From positions 434,001 through 498,000 of the forward strand of contig CAWIMQ010000004.1 in NCBI GenBank assembly GCA_963837265.1: DNA of 64,000 bases. Direction: 5' to 3'. This DNA is from DATBLE01 sp963837265 (GTDB lineage Bacteria > Actinomycetota > Thermoleophilia > Gaiellales > Gaiellaceae). The notes under the pieces are model-generated. The model ran no database searches. It saw only the letters and a program-made list of their open reading frames with translations, and was not told the DNA's origin. The translations under genes and the position numbers were made by a program. Below are positions 34,850 through 42,668 of the stretch, piece after piece (position 1 is the stretch's first letter; each line of letters starts with the position of its first letter).

Positions 34850-36142
34850 ATGGCGGCCACCGACTACGAGCAAGTCCCCGGGATCGCTCAGGACGACGAG
34901 CGGCGGGTCGGCACGCTCGTGATGAAGTTCGGCGGCACGTCCGTCGGCGACCCGGAGCGACTGCGCTCGGTCGCCCGCCGGATCGTCACCGCCAAGGAGG
35001 ACGGCCGCCGCGTCGTCGCCGTCCTCTCCGCGATGGGAGACACGACCGACGAGCTCGTCGACCTGGCGCACCGGGTCTCGGAGCGACCGAAGCCACGGGC
35101 GATGGACATGCTCATCTCGGTCGGCGAGCGCATCTCCTGCGCGCTCGGAGAGATGGCGATCGAGGACCTCGGCCACGAGGCGATCTCGCTGACCGGCTCC
35201 CAGGCCGGCATCGTCACCGACACCACGCACACGAAAGCCAAGATCGTCGAGGTGCGTGCCCAGCGCATCAACGCAGCGCTCGACGACGGGAAGATCGTCC
35301 TGGTCGCCGGCTTCCAGGGCGTCTCCACCGGCCTGGAGATCACCACGCTCGGCCGCGGCGGCTCCGACACGACCGCGGTCGCTCTCGCCGCGGCGCTCGG
35401 CGCCGAGAGCTGCGAGATCTTCACCGACGTCGAGGGCGTCTACACCGCCGACCCACGCCTCGTCCCCGACGCGCTCAAGCTGCCGGTGGTCACCTACGAG
35501 GAGATGCTGGAGATGTCGGCCTCCGGCGCGAAGGTGATGGCGCTACGCTCAGTGGAGTTCGCGCGCAACCACGGCGTCCGGCTGCACGTGCGCTCGGCGT
35601 TCGGCGACTCCGCCGGAACCTGGATCCAGAGGGAGGACGAGCTGTTGCTGGAGAAGGCGGTCATCTCGGGAGTCACGCACGACGTCTCCGAGGCCAAGGC
35701 GACCCTGCGCGGAGTGCCCGACCGGCCGGGCGTCGCCGCCCGGGTCTTCAGGGCGCTCGCCGACGCCGGCGTGAACATCGACATGATCGTCCAGAACGTC
35801 TCCGCCGAGGGCACCACGGACATCTCGTTCACGCTCCCGAAGAGCGACCTCGCCGTCGCCGAGCCGATCCTCGAGGCGGCCTGCGAAGAGGTCGGCGCCG
35901 GCGGCTGGACGCAGGACTCCGATATCGCCAAGGTGTCGCTGATCGGCGCCGGCATGCGCACTCACCCGGGGGTCGCCGCGGACATGTTCGAGGCGCTGTC
36001 GGAGGCGGGGATCAACATCGAGATCATCTCCACCTCCTCGATCCGCATCTCCTGCGTCGTGCGCGCCTCCGACGTCGACCGCGCCGTCCAGGTGGTGCAC
36101 GACAAGTTCCGGCTCTTCGCCGAGGAGCGCGCCGGTGCCTAG
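34850..36142 (+). CDS. lysC: aspartate kinase
   Basis: 430 residues from ATG 34850. Kinase motif VMKFGGTSVGDPERLR, GERISCALG, GFQGVSTGLEITTLGRGGSD (20 residues) and a C-terminal pair of ACT domains (GVPDRPGVAARVFRALADAG; GMRTHPGVAADMFEALSEAG) that sense lysine/threonine. Phosphorylates aspartate, first step to Lys, Thr, Met and diaminopimelate. A longer frame to 34781 reads through the repeat and is not favoured. Overlaps asd by eight bases; the pair is an operon. Confidence 0.97.
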   Translation: MAATDYEQVPGIAQDDERRVGTLVMKFGGTSVGDPERLRSVARRIVTAKEDGRRVVAVLSAMGDTTDELVDLAHRVSERPKPRAMDMLISVGERISCALGEMAIEDLGHEAISLTGSQAGIVTDTTHTKAKIVEVRAQRINAALDDGKIVLVAGFQGVSTGLEITTLGRGGSDTTAVALAAALGAESCEIFTDVEGVYTADPRLVPDALKLPVVTYEEMLEMSASGAKVMALRSVEFARNHGVRLHVRSAFGDSAGTWIQREDELLLEKAVISGVTHDVSEAKATLRGVPDRPGVAARVFRALADAGVNIDMIVQNVSAEGTTDISFTLPKSDLAVAEPILEAACEEVGAGGWTQDSDIAKVSLIGAGMRTHPGVAADMFEALSEAGINIEIISTSSIRISCVVRASDVDRAVQVVHDKFRLFAEERAGA

Positions 36143-37076
36143 GATCGGGGTGGTCGGCGCGACCGGCGCGGTCGGGGCGGTCACGCTCGAGCTGCTCGCC
36201 GAGCGCGGCTACGACGACGTCCGTGCCTTCGCGAGCGCGCGCTCCGCCGGGACGCGGGTCGCCCTCGGCGGCGAGGCGCTCGTCGTCGAGGAGGCGACGC
36301 CCGAGGCGCTGGCCGCGGGCGACCTCGACCTCTGCTTCTTCTCGATCGGGACCTCCGGCTCGCGCGAGCTCGTCCCCCACGCGGTGCGCGGCGGGGCGGT
36401 GGTCGTCGACAAGTCGGCGGCCTTCCGGCTCGAGGACGGCGTGCCGCTCGTCGTCCCCGAGGTCAACCCCGCGCGGGCGCTCGAGCACGACGGGATCGTC
36501 GCCAACCCGAACTGCTGCACCATCCCGCTCACCTGCGTGCTGAAGCCGCTGGCCGACGCCGCCGGCCTCGCGCGCGTCCGGGTCTCGACCTACCAGTCCG
36601 TCTCCGGGGCCGGCGTCGGCGCGATGCAGCGCCTGGCCGCCGAGCGCCCCGACCAGCACGACCTGCGCATGGACTGGGACTTCGACGGCGTCGAGTTCGA
36701 CGAGGAGTCGAAGCTGCGCGAGGAGACGCGCAAGATCATGGAGCAGCCGGACCTGCCGGTGAGCGCGACCTGCGTGCGCGTGCCGGTGATGATCGGGCAC
36801 GCCGAGGCGGTCTGGATCGAGACGGAGGAGCGGCTCTCGCCCGATCGGGCGCGCGGCCTGCTGGAGCACGCGCCGAGCGTCGACGTCGTCGACTTCCCGT
36901 CGCCCGGTCGGGCCGCCGGCGGAGACGAGGTCCTCGTCGGCCGGATCAGGCAGGATCCGGCCGATCCCCGGGGGCTCGTCCTCTTTCTCGCCGGCGACAA
37001 CCTCCGCAAGGGCGCGGCGCTGAACGCGATCCAGATCGCCGAGCTCCTGCTCAGCCGCGAGGCCGTCGCGGCCTGA
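36135..37076 (+). CDS. asd: aspartate-semialdehyde dehydrogenase
   Basis: 313 residues, GTG start overlapping lysC. NADP-binding GVVGATGAVGAVTLELL; nucleophile Cys in NPNCCTIPL (about 126); active-site region STYQSVSGAG; GHAEAVWIE and GDNLRKGAALN near the C-terminus. Reduces aspartyl phosphate to the semialdehyde. About 20 residues shorter than typical enzymes, mostly in loops. Followed by 36 bp and the convergent glycosidase-like gene. Confidence 0.97.
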   Translation: MPRIGVVGATGAVGAVTLELLAERGYDDVRAFASARSAGTRVALGGEALVVEEATPEALAAGDLDLCFFSIGTSGSRELVPHAVRGGAVVVDKSAAFRLEDGVPLVVPEVNPARALEHDGIVANPNCCTIPLTCVLKPLADAAGLARVRVSTYQSVSGAGVGAMQRLAAERPDQHDLRMDWDFDGVEFDEESKLREETRKIMEQPDLPVSATCVRVPVMIGHAEAVWIETEERLSPDRARGLLEHAPSVDVVDFPSPGRAAGGDEVLVGRIRQDPADPRGLVLFLAGDNLRKGAALNAIQIAELLLSREAVAA

Positions 37077-37112
37077 GCCCGGCATCCGCCCGCGGGCACG
37101 GGCATGGGTCGC

Positions 37113-38579
37113 CTACCGGCGCCGAATCGTGAACGCCGGGCTCGTCGCCGTTGCCGGCGGTCCCACGTTCTGGGTCGCCACCGCCCGGATCGTGTACCGG
37201 TAGGTGCCCGGCGCGAGCCTGGCCTGGCGGAAGTCGACCCGCTTCGCGAGCCGGCCGGTCGCCCGGCCGCGGGCCTCGAGCGTCGTGCTGTGCCCCGGCA
37301 GCTTCTCGAGGCGGAGCACGTAGACGCAGTCGACGTCGCAGGTGAGCACGACCGGGAAGGTGCTCGGCCCGGATCCGGGCCGCTCGCCCGGGAACCAGTT
37401 CAGGCGGAGGATCGGCGTCACCTGGATCGGCGGGCACGTGGTCAGGACGTTCCGGCGCAGGTAGCTCGCGGCGGTCGCGACCGCCTGCAGCGACGACTTC
37501 GGCGTCGCGTCCACGTAGTAGACACCCGACTGCCAGCCGGCGCGGTTCACCTCGTCTCGGAGCGAGAAGACGAGGAAGCCTTCGACGTTCGGCTGGCAGA
37601 AGGCGAGCTGGAGCGCCTGCACGTAGTACGACGCCTGTGTCGCCTCGTCCACGGGGTGGATCGTCTTGGGCTCCGTGCTCACGTAGAGGCCCTCCTTCTC
37701 TGGCGGGATCGTGCTCTCGACGCCGAACTCGTCGTACAGGATGGGCAGGGTCGAGCCCTTCTGTGCCGTGCCGTCGAAGGCCTGGCCCAGGAGCTGCACC
37801 AGCTTGTCGTAGTCGGCGATCGTGATCGTCGTCGAGCTCGGGTGCGCGAGCGTCGGCGGCTCGTCGGAGCGGAGCATGTACGGGTGGAAGGTGAACGCAT
37901 CCATGATCGGCCGGTCGCGGCCGCTCGCCCGGTAGGCGCTGCCCAGGTCCTGGACGAACGCGGTCGGCGAATGCGTGTCCCGGCCGGTGCCGGGCTTGTC
38001 CACGCCGGCGTGGGAGAGCGCCCCGCCGAGCACCTCGATCGACGGCGACACCGCCTTCAGCGCGTCGTAGGTGCGGGCGAGGAGCGAGACGTAGGCGGGA
38101 GCGGCGACGTCCTCGCCCTTCGGCCCGAACTGGGGCAGCCAGAAGCGGTTCAGGTTCGGCTCGTTGCCGATGATGAAGTGGTGCTCCTCGGGCACCGCGC
38201 GCGCGATCGCGGTCGCCCAGACGGCGAAGTCGCTCTGGTCGGAGTCCGAAAGGGGAGTCTGCGAGCTGCCGTACGGGTAGAGGGCGACGTAGAGGGACGC
38301 CCCGCCCGCGGCCGCGGCCTGCGCGGCGCTCCGCAAGGCGTCGACCGCGTCCTGGCCGGGCGCCGTCCGGCCACGGGCCCAGGTGAGCTCGACGCGTACG
38401 GCGTCGCCGAGCCCGGCGTCGCGGGCGAGGCCGAACTGGGCCTCGGCATCCGTGAGCGCCCCCTGGAGCAGGCTCTGGTTGACGGCGCCGACGAGCATGT
38501 GCGGCCCCCCGGCGAGCGCGGCCGGCGCCGCGGCGAAGACGCCGAGCAGGGTGAAAGCGACCGCGGCGGTGCGTCTCAT
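37113..38579 (-). CDS. secreted glycoside-hydrolase-like protein (TIM barrel) with C-terminal beta domain
   Basis: 488 residues from ATG 38579; signal peptide RRTAAVAFTLLGVFAAAPAA. The middle is a (beta/alpha)8 pattern with HFIIGNEPNLNRFWLP (acid/base Glu of GH clans in NEPN) and ILYDEFGVEST offering the nucleophile Glu, as in GH5/GH39-like enzymes; no closer family is assigned. The last ~110 residues (NWFPGERPGSGPSTFPVVLT onward) form a beta-sandwich with two paired Cys. Likely hydrolyses an extracellular polysaccharide or glycoside. Convergent with asd; no partner genes. Confidence 0.75.
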   Translation of the reverse strand: MRRTAAVAFTLLGVFAAAPAALAGGPHMLVGAVNQSLLQGALTDAEAQFGLARDAGLGDAVRVELTWARGRTAPGQDAVDALRSAAQAAAAGGASLYVALYPYGSSQTPLSDSDQSDFAVWATAIARAVPEEHHFIIGNEPNLNRFWLPQFGPKGEDVAAPAYVSLLARTYDALKAVSPSIEVLGGALSHAGVDKPGTGRDTHSPTAFVQDLGSAYRASGRDRPIMDAFTFHPYMLRSDEPPTLAHPSSTTITIADYDKLVQLLGQAFDGTAQKGSTLPILYDEFGVESTIPPEKEGLYVSTEPKTIHPVDEATQASYYVQALQLAFCQPNVEGFLVFSLRDEVNRAGWQSGVYYVDATPKSSLQAVATAASYLRRNVLTTCPPIQVTPILRLNWFPGERPGSGPSTFPVVLTCDVDCVYVLRLEKLPGHSTTLEARGRATGRLAKRVDFRQARLAPGTYRYTIRAVATQNVGPPATATSPAFTIRRR

Positions 38580-38719
38580 CCCGCCCCGCCCGTGCTCCGG
38601 GCGCGAATCGTGTCCTCGGATCGTCCTCATGCGCGTCGTAACAGTGCCTGGCATTGATTAAGAATCGGTCAGGTCGTGGAGCCGGTTGGCCGCCCGGCGT
38701 GCACCGGACGGGCGTTCCA

Positions 38720-39337
38720 TCAGGGCCGCTCCGGCACGGGTGCGGGGACGAGCGCCTCCTTGAGCGCCCGGAAGACACGTACGCGCATCCCGTCGTACAC
38801 GGGAACGAGGCCGCCGAGCTCGAGCCGCGCCAGCTCGACGCGACCCTGCGCCCGCACGGTGTAAAAGCCGAAGTCGGCGAGGAAGTCCGAGGGGAAGACG
38901 GTCCGGTGGACGAGGAAGCGCTCGTAGGTCGACTCGCCCTCCGGGTAGCGGTAGGCGAACGCCTCCAGCGCCTTCGCGCCGCGGTCCTTCGCGTCCCCGA
39001 TCGCCGCGAGGAACAGCGACTGCATCACCCACGGCGTCGCGGAGCTGGCCACGTAGGCGCAGGTGACGAGCACCGCCTCCCCGGAAGGAGGGCCCGCCGG
39101 CAGCTCGGCCGCACGCGGGAAGAGGCCGGAGGGCCCGTACTGCATCGAGCCCAGCAGGTCTCCGTTCTCGTCGTAGTAGACCGTGCCCCAGGCGCCCCAC
39201 TCCTCCTCCGCCTTCGCGATCCAGCGGCGCTTGTCGGTCTGGCGCGAGCCCCGCGCCTGCCACCAGACGCACTCGTGGCAGACGGACGGCGCCGTCTCGA
39301 TCGTCGCGCCGGTGAGGCCTGCGACGCGCGGGGGCAT
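38720..39337 (-). CDS. GNAT-like N-acetyltransferase
   Basis: 205 residues. MPPRVAGLTGATIETAPSVC, then CHECVWWQ, then alternating strands with LVTCAYVASSATPWVMQSLF, DAKDRGAKALEAFAYRYPEG and FYTVRAQGRVELARLEL consistent with the GNAT fold and a C-terminal arm; the acetyl-CoA loop is not a clear Q/R-x-x-G-x-G/A. Probably transfers an acyl group to an unknown amine. ATG overlaps the stop of the Asp23 gene as ATGA, last gene of a long reverse-strand run. Bases 38580-38719 contain one AGTGCCTGGCATT palindrome-like motif and otherwise nothing clear. Confidence 0.6.
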   Translation of the reverse strand: MPPRVAGLTGATIETAPSVCHECVWWQARGSRQTDKRRWIAKAEEEWGAWGTVYYDENGDLLGSMQYGPSGLFPRAAELPAGPPSGEAVLVTCAYVASSATPWVMQSLFLAAIGDAKDRGAKALEAFAYRYPEGESTYERFLVHRTVFPSDFLADFGFYTVRAQGRVELARLELGGLVPVYDGMRVRVFRALKEALVPAPVPERP

Positions 39338-39645
39338 CAGCCGCCGACCGGGCCGACCTCGTCGACGACGACGTCGACCCGTACCGGACGACGATCGGTC
39401 ATCCGCTCCAGGTAGTCGGCGACCCGGCCCTGGACGGCCGTGCCGACCTCGCCGAACGCAGCGCCCCACGCGAGCGCGAGGCGAAGGTCGACGGACACCG
39501 CGCCGTCCGCCCCGAACGAGATCCGCACGGGCCGGTGCCGGGGCAGGTGGCTCTCGACCAGGCCGTGGACGCCCTCGACCTCGAGCGCGGCGTCGGCCGC
39601 GTAGCGCGCCAGGACGTCGGGCGAGATGCTCGCGTGCCCCTCCAT
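39337..39645 (-). CDS. Asp23/Gls24-family envelope-stress protein
   Basis: 102 residues. ISPDVLARYAADAALEVEGV, then VRISFGADGAVSVDLRLALA and VQGRVADYLERMTDRRPVRV followed by VDVVVDEV: the compact Asp23 pattern (residues preceding VQ..V...ve.mtg..v..V.V.V..V). In Gram-positive bacteria Asp23 proteins associate with the membrane and respond to envelope or alkaline stress. Start and stop overlap both neighbours (TGATG and ATGA), so translation is coupled. Confidence 0.85.
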   Translation of the reverse strand: MEGHASISPDVLARYAADAALEVEGVHGLVESHLPRHRPVRISFGADGAVSVDLRLALAWGAAFGEVGTAVQGRVADYLERMTDRRPVRVDVVVDEVGPVGG

Positions 39646-40508
39646 CACGTCGATTGTAGGACTTCGGCCTCCCGCGCCCGTGGAACGGGGGGCGCGAGAA
39701 CGAGCTCGGTCGCCTCCGGCCGGGCGAAGAAGCGGAAGGGCACGAACGTGGTCCCGAGGCCCGGAGACACGTGGAGCAGCCCGCCCGGGCGGCCGTAGAG
39801 CCCGCGGTTGTACGGCGCGCGCGGATGCGCGAGACGCAGCTTCCCGCGGGGGTACGGGATCGTGATCTGGCCGTCGTGCATGTGGCCGGAGAGCACGAGG
39901 TCGAAGGCGCCCGCGGGCAGCGCGTCGACCACCCGCGGGAAGTGGCAGAGCAGGATGCGGAGCTCCGCGTCCGGGTCGGCGAGCGTCCAGGGACGAGCCT
40001 CGGCGCGCAGGTACGTCCGCGGGTCGACGCCGACGAGCTGGATCCTGCGGCCGCGCAGGTCGAGCGTCACCGTCTCGTCCGACAGCAGCCGTCCGGGCCC
40101 GAGATCGATCCTGCCGACCGGCTTCGAGAACGGGTCGCGGCTCTCCGCGTAGTCGTGGTTGCCGAGGACGGCGTAGACCGGCGGCAGCCGCTCGACCAGC
40201 GTCCGCAGGGGCTCGGCGCCCTCCGGCCGGGCGAGCAGGTCGCCGGTGACGAGCACGAGATCGGGCCGCCGGTCCGCAACCCAATCGACGGCCCGCGCGA
40301 CCGCCCGCGCGCCAGGCGAGGGAACCCCCAGGTGGAGGTCCGAGAGGTGCGCGATCCGCAGCCCGGCGAGCGCCGGCGGCAGCCCGGCGAGCGGCACCTC
40401 GAGCTCCGCGAGGCGCACCCAGGCGGCCTCGTACAACCCCCAGGCGATCCCGCCCGTGACGACGCCCGCGAGCGCTGCGAGCCCGGTGCGAGCCGCCTCC
40501 CGCGTCAG
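39645..40508 (-). CDS. membrane-anchored metallophosphoesterase (YkuE-like)
   Basis: 287 residues. One N-terminal membrane span (GLAALAGVVTGGIAWGLYEA), then calcineurin-like motifs: IAHLSDLHLG, LVTGDLLA, LGNHDYAES, ILLCHFP, LSGHMHDGQ. Acts at the membrane outer face on phosphoesters or lipids in known relatives. No ATG, GTG or TTG occurs before the membrane span apart from a TTG inside it; CTG at 40508 overlapping the preceding TGA as CTGA is the best start. Downstream overlaps Asp23 gene. Confidence 0.88.
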   Translation of the reverse strand: MTREAARTGLAALAGVVTGGIAWGLYEAAWVRLAELEVPLAGLPPALAGLRIAHLSDLHLGVPSPGARAVARAVDWVADRRPDLVLVTGDLLARPEGAEPLRTLVERLPPVYAVLGNHDYAESRDPFSKPVGRIDLGPGRLLSDETVTLDLRGRRIQLVGVDPRTYLRAEARPWTLADPDAELRILLCHFPRVVDALPAGAFDLVLSGHMHDGQITIPYPRGKLRLAHPRAPYNRGLYGRPGGLLHVSPGLGTTFVPFRFFARPEATELVLAPPVPRAREAEVLQST

Positions 40509-41407
40509 ACGCTGAGCTTCTCGACGACCGGGTCGACCGGGACGACGTGCCGCTTGAACTTCAGCTCCGACTCGTGGAGACCCGCGGCGACGCCGACGAG
40601 CTGCGAGAGATGGAGGATCGGCAGGCCGAACGTCCGACCCGTCGACGCCTCCAGCTTCTGCTGCCACGCGTCGAGCGAGAGGTGGCAGAGCGGGCAGGGC
40701 GTGACCATCACCTCGGCACCGGCCTCCATCGCCTGCTCGATCGGCTGGATCAGCTCGCCGAGGGCGGTCTCCTCGCGGGCCTGGATGATCGGAAAGCCGC
40801 AGCACTTGATCTTCGCCGGGTAGTCGACCGACTGCCCGCCGCACGCCTGGATGATCGCCTCCAGCGACCAGGGCCGGTCGGGATCCTCGAAGCCGAGCAC
40901 CTTCGACGGGCGCAGGATCTGACAGCCGTAGAAGGGCGCGACCTTCAGCCCCTTCAGCCCCTTGTGGGCTACCTGCTTGAGCTGCTCGTAGCCCTCGCCC
41001 TCGGCGATCAGCCAGAGCAGGTGCTTCACCTCGATCGTCCCGGAGTACGGCGGCACCCCGACCCGCTGCAGGTTCTCGTTCACGCGGGCGCGCAGACCCT
41101 CGTCGTTCCGCAGCTGCCAGTTCGCCTGGCGCAGGTTGAGCGTGCAGACGTTGCAGATCGTCATCAGCGTGTCGGCGCCCGTCGCCTCCCCGTGGGCGAG
41201 GATGCGCGCGTTCAGGTGGAGGTAGTAGTCGGGCTCCGCCTCGTGGATGTCGCCGGCGCCGCAGCAGGTGACAGCCTCCAGCTCTTCGAGCTGGAGGCCA
41301 AGGCGAGCGGCAAGCGCCTGCGTGGAGCTGTCGAGCTCCTTCGCCGACAGCGAGGCCAGGCAGCCCTTGTAGTAGGCCACGCGCATCCACGGCGATCCCT
41401 TCGTCAC
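40505..41407 (-). CDS. HdrB-like CCG-domain subunit of succinate dehydrogenase/fumarate reductase (SdhE type)
   Basis: 300 residues, GTG start with AAGGAG upstream. Two cysteine-rich CCG domains: CCGAGDIHEAEPDYY preceded by YKGC, and CCGFPIIQA with YGCQILRP and CPLCHLSL. These bind an unusual 4Fe-4S cluster in HdrB, and as SdhE/SdhC-like anchor subunits in archaeal type E succinate dehydrogenases and thiol:fumarate reductases. It follows sdhB by 61 bp, replacing a haem cytochrome b subunit, so it probably completes this complex. Electron partner (quinone or thiol) is unknown. Confidence 0.85.
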   Translation of the reverse strand: MTKGSPWMRVAYYKGCLASLSAKELDSSTQALAARLGLQLEELEAVTCCGAGDIHEAEPDYYLHLNARILAHGEATGADTLMTICNVCTLNLRQANWQLRNDEGLRARVNENLQRVGVPPYSGTIEVKHLLWLIAEGEGYEQLKQVAHKGLKGLKVAPFYGCQILRPSKVLGFEDPDRPWSLEAIIQACGGQSVDYPAKIKCCGFPIIQAREETALGELIQPIEQAMEAGAEVMVTPCPLCHLSLDAWQQKLEASTGRTFGLPILHLSQLVGVAAGLHESELKFKRHVVPVDPVVEKLSV

Positions 41408-41468
41408 GGACGCTCCTTTCCGGGCCTCCCGGCTCCTGGAAGCCGAAACCCGTCGTCGATGGCCCGGG

Positions 41469-42551
41469 TCACCCGCTCCCGCCCTCCGCCTCGTGATGGT
41501 GCATCCTGGCCCGCTCCTCCTGGTGGTGCTGCTTGCCGTGCTCCTCGGCGAACTCGATGTACGCGAGCCCCTTCTCCCCCTGGACGATGCCGGCCGCCCC
41601 GTCGCGGCCCTGCTCCTTGACCAGGTTGTAGAGCGCACGCGACTGCTTCACGTCCTGCGCGACGTGCGGCGGGACGGGCGGCGGGACCTTGCCGCGCCTG
41701 GCCAGGCTCATCGCGAACTTGATCTGCCGGATCGAGGAGACGACGCCCTGCGTCTTCGGCACGAGCTCGGTCTCGCGGAGCCACCCGGTCGTCTTCGCCG
41801 AGGTGACGAACCACTTCGCGTGCCTCGCGCCCAGGTCCCGGTCGATCCCCCGCTTGATCGACTCGGCGCCCAGCTTCGCGATCGCGTCGCGCGGGTCGAC
41901 CCCCTTCGGGCAGCGCTCCTGGCAGAAGTAGCAGCGCGTGCAGTCCCAGATCCCGTGCTCGGAGTTGTAGGCCTCGAGCCGCTCGACGCTCGCCTGGTCG
42001 CGCGTGTCCCCGACGAAGCGCATCCCCTTCGCGAGCGCCGCCGGCCCGAGGAACTCCGGGTCGGATTCCATCGAGTTGCACTCGGAGACGCAGCACCCGC
42101 AGTTGATGCAGAGCGACTCCTTGTGGATCGCCTCGGCATCGTGCGGCGAGACGCGGAACTCCTTGCCGTCGGACGACTCCGTGTAGCCCGGCTCGAGCCA
42201 CGGCTTCATCGCCCGCATCTTCTGCCAGAAGGGATCCATGTCGACGACGAGGTCCTTGACGATCGGCAGGTTCCCCATCGCCGAGATCACCGGCACGTGC
42301 CCGGCCTCGACGATCGGCAGCATCGGCTCCTTGCAGGCGAGCACGGCCCGGCCGTCCATGCGCATTCCGCACGAGCCGCAGATCATCATCCGGCAGCTCT
42401 TGCGGTAGGCGAGCGTCCCGTCCACGCGGTCCTTGACGATGTCGAGGACGTCGAGCAGGCAGGCCCACTCGGGCGCGTCGATCTCGTAGTCGCGGAGCGC
42501 CCGCTCGCCGGTCTCGGGGTCGTACCGCCAGATCTTGAGTGCTACATCCAT
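41469..42551 (-). CDS. sdhB: succinate dehydrogenase/fumarate reductase iron-sulfur subunit with C-terminal extension
   Basis: 360 residues against ~240 for classical SdhB. Plant-ferredoxin 2Fe-2S site KSCRMMICGSCGMRMDGRAV with distal ACK; 4Fe-4S and 3Fe-4S motifs CINCGCCVSECN and CTRCYFCQERCPKG. The last ~110 residues (after KLGAESIKRG) form an extra helical domain ending HHHEAEGGSG, rich in His. Between flavoprotein gene (upstream, 114 bp) and the HdrB-like subunit (downstream), so it links FAD to the CCG clusters. Leader contains 20-bp tandem repeats and AAAGAGGG before the ATG. Confidence 0.95.
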   Translation of the reverse strand: MDVALKIWRYDPETGERALRDYEIDAPEWACLLDVLDIVKDRVDGTLAYRKSCRMMICGSCGMRMDGRAVLACKEPMLPIVEAGHVPVISAMGNLPIVKDLVVDMDPFWQKMRAMKPWLEPGYTESSDGKEFRVSPHDAEAIHKESLCINCGCCVSECNSMESDPEFLGPAALAKGMRFVGDTRDQASVERLEAYNSEHGIWDCTRCYFCQERCPKGVDPRDAIAKLGAESIKRGIDRDLGARHAKWFVTSAKTTGWLRETELVPKTQGVVSSIRQIKFAMSLARRGKVPPPVPPHVAQDVKQSRALYNLVKEQGRDGAAGIVQGEKGLAYIEFAEEHGKQHHQEERARMHHHEAEGGSG

Positions 42552-42559
42552 CAGCTGTT

Positions 42560-42644
42560 TGCCCTCTTTTTGTGCCTTCGAGCCTCTTTTTGTGCCTTCT
42601 AGCCTCTTTTTTGTGCCTTTTTGCCTTCCCCTAGCCTTCCCCTA
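42560..42644 (-). repeat. tandem repeats in the sdhB leader
   Basis: Three units of about 20 bp (forward: GCCTCTTTTTGTGCCTTCGA) at 42561-42580, 42581-42600 and 42601-42621, then two 11-bp GCCTTCCCCTA units. In mRNA sense each long unit supplies an AAAAAGAGG ribosome-site-like stretch; the last one is the real site for sdhB. Likely slippage-prone. Confidence 0.8.
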
Positions 42645-42668
42645 GCCATTCGCGAAGCGAATGGCTAG
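42642..42668 (-). promoter_or_regulatory. perfect hairpin at the sdhA stop codon
   Basis: 11-bp arms CTAGCCATTCG/CGAATGGCTAG around CGAAG; the sdhA TAG is in one arm. No T run on either side, so it may stabilise or process the mRNA between sdhA and sdhB rather than terminate it. Confidence 0.7.

Noticed and set aside
34758..34850. Lysine riboswitch before lysC
   Set aside because: No conserved lysine-riboswitch core; only the 49-bp hairpin repeat is present.
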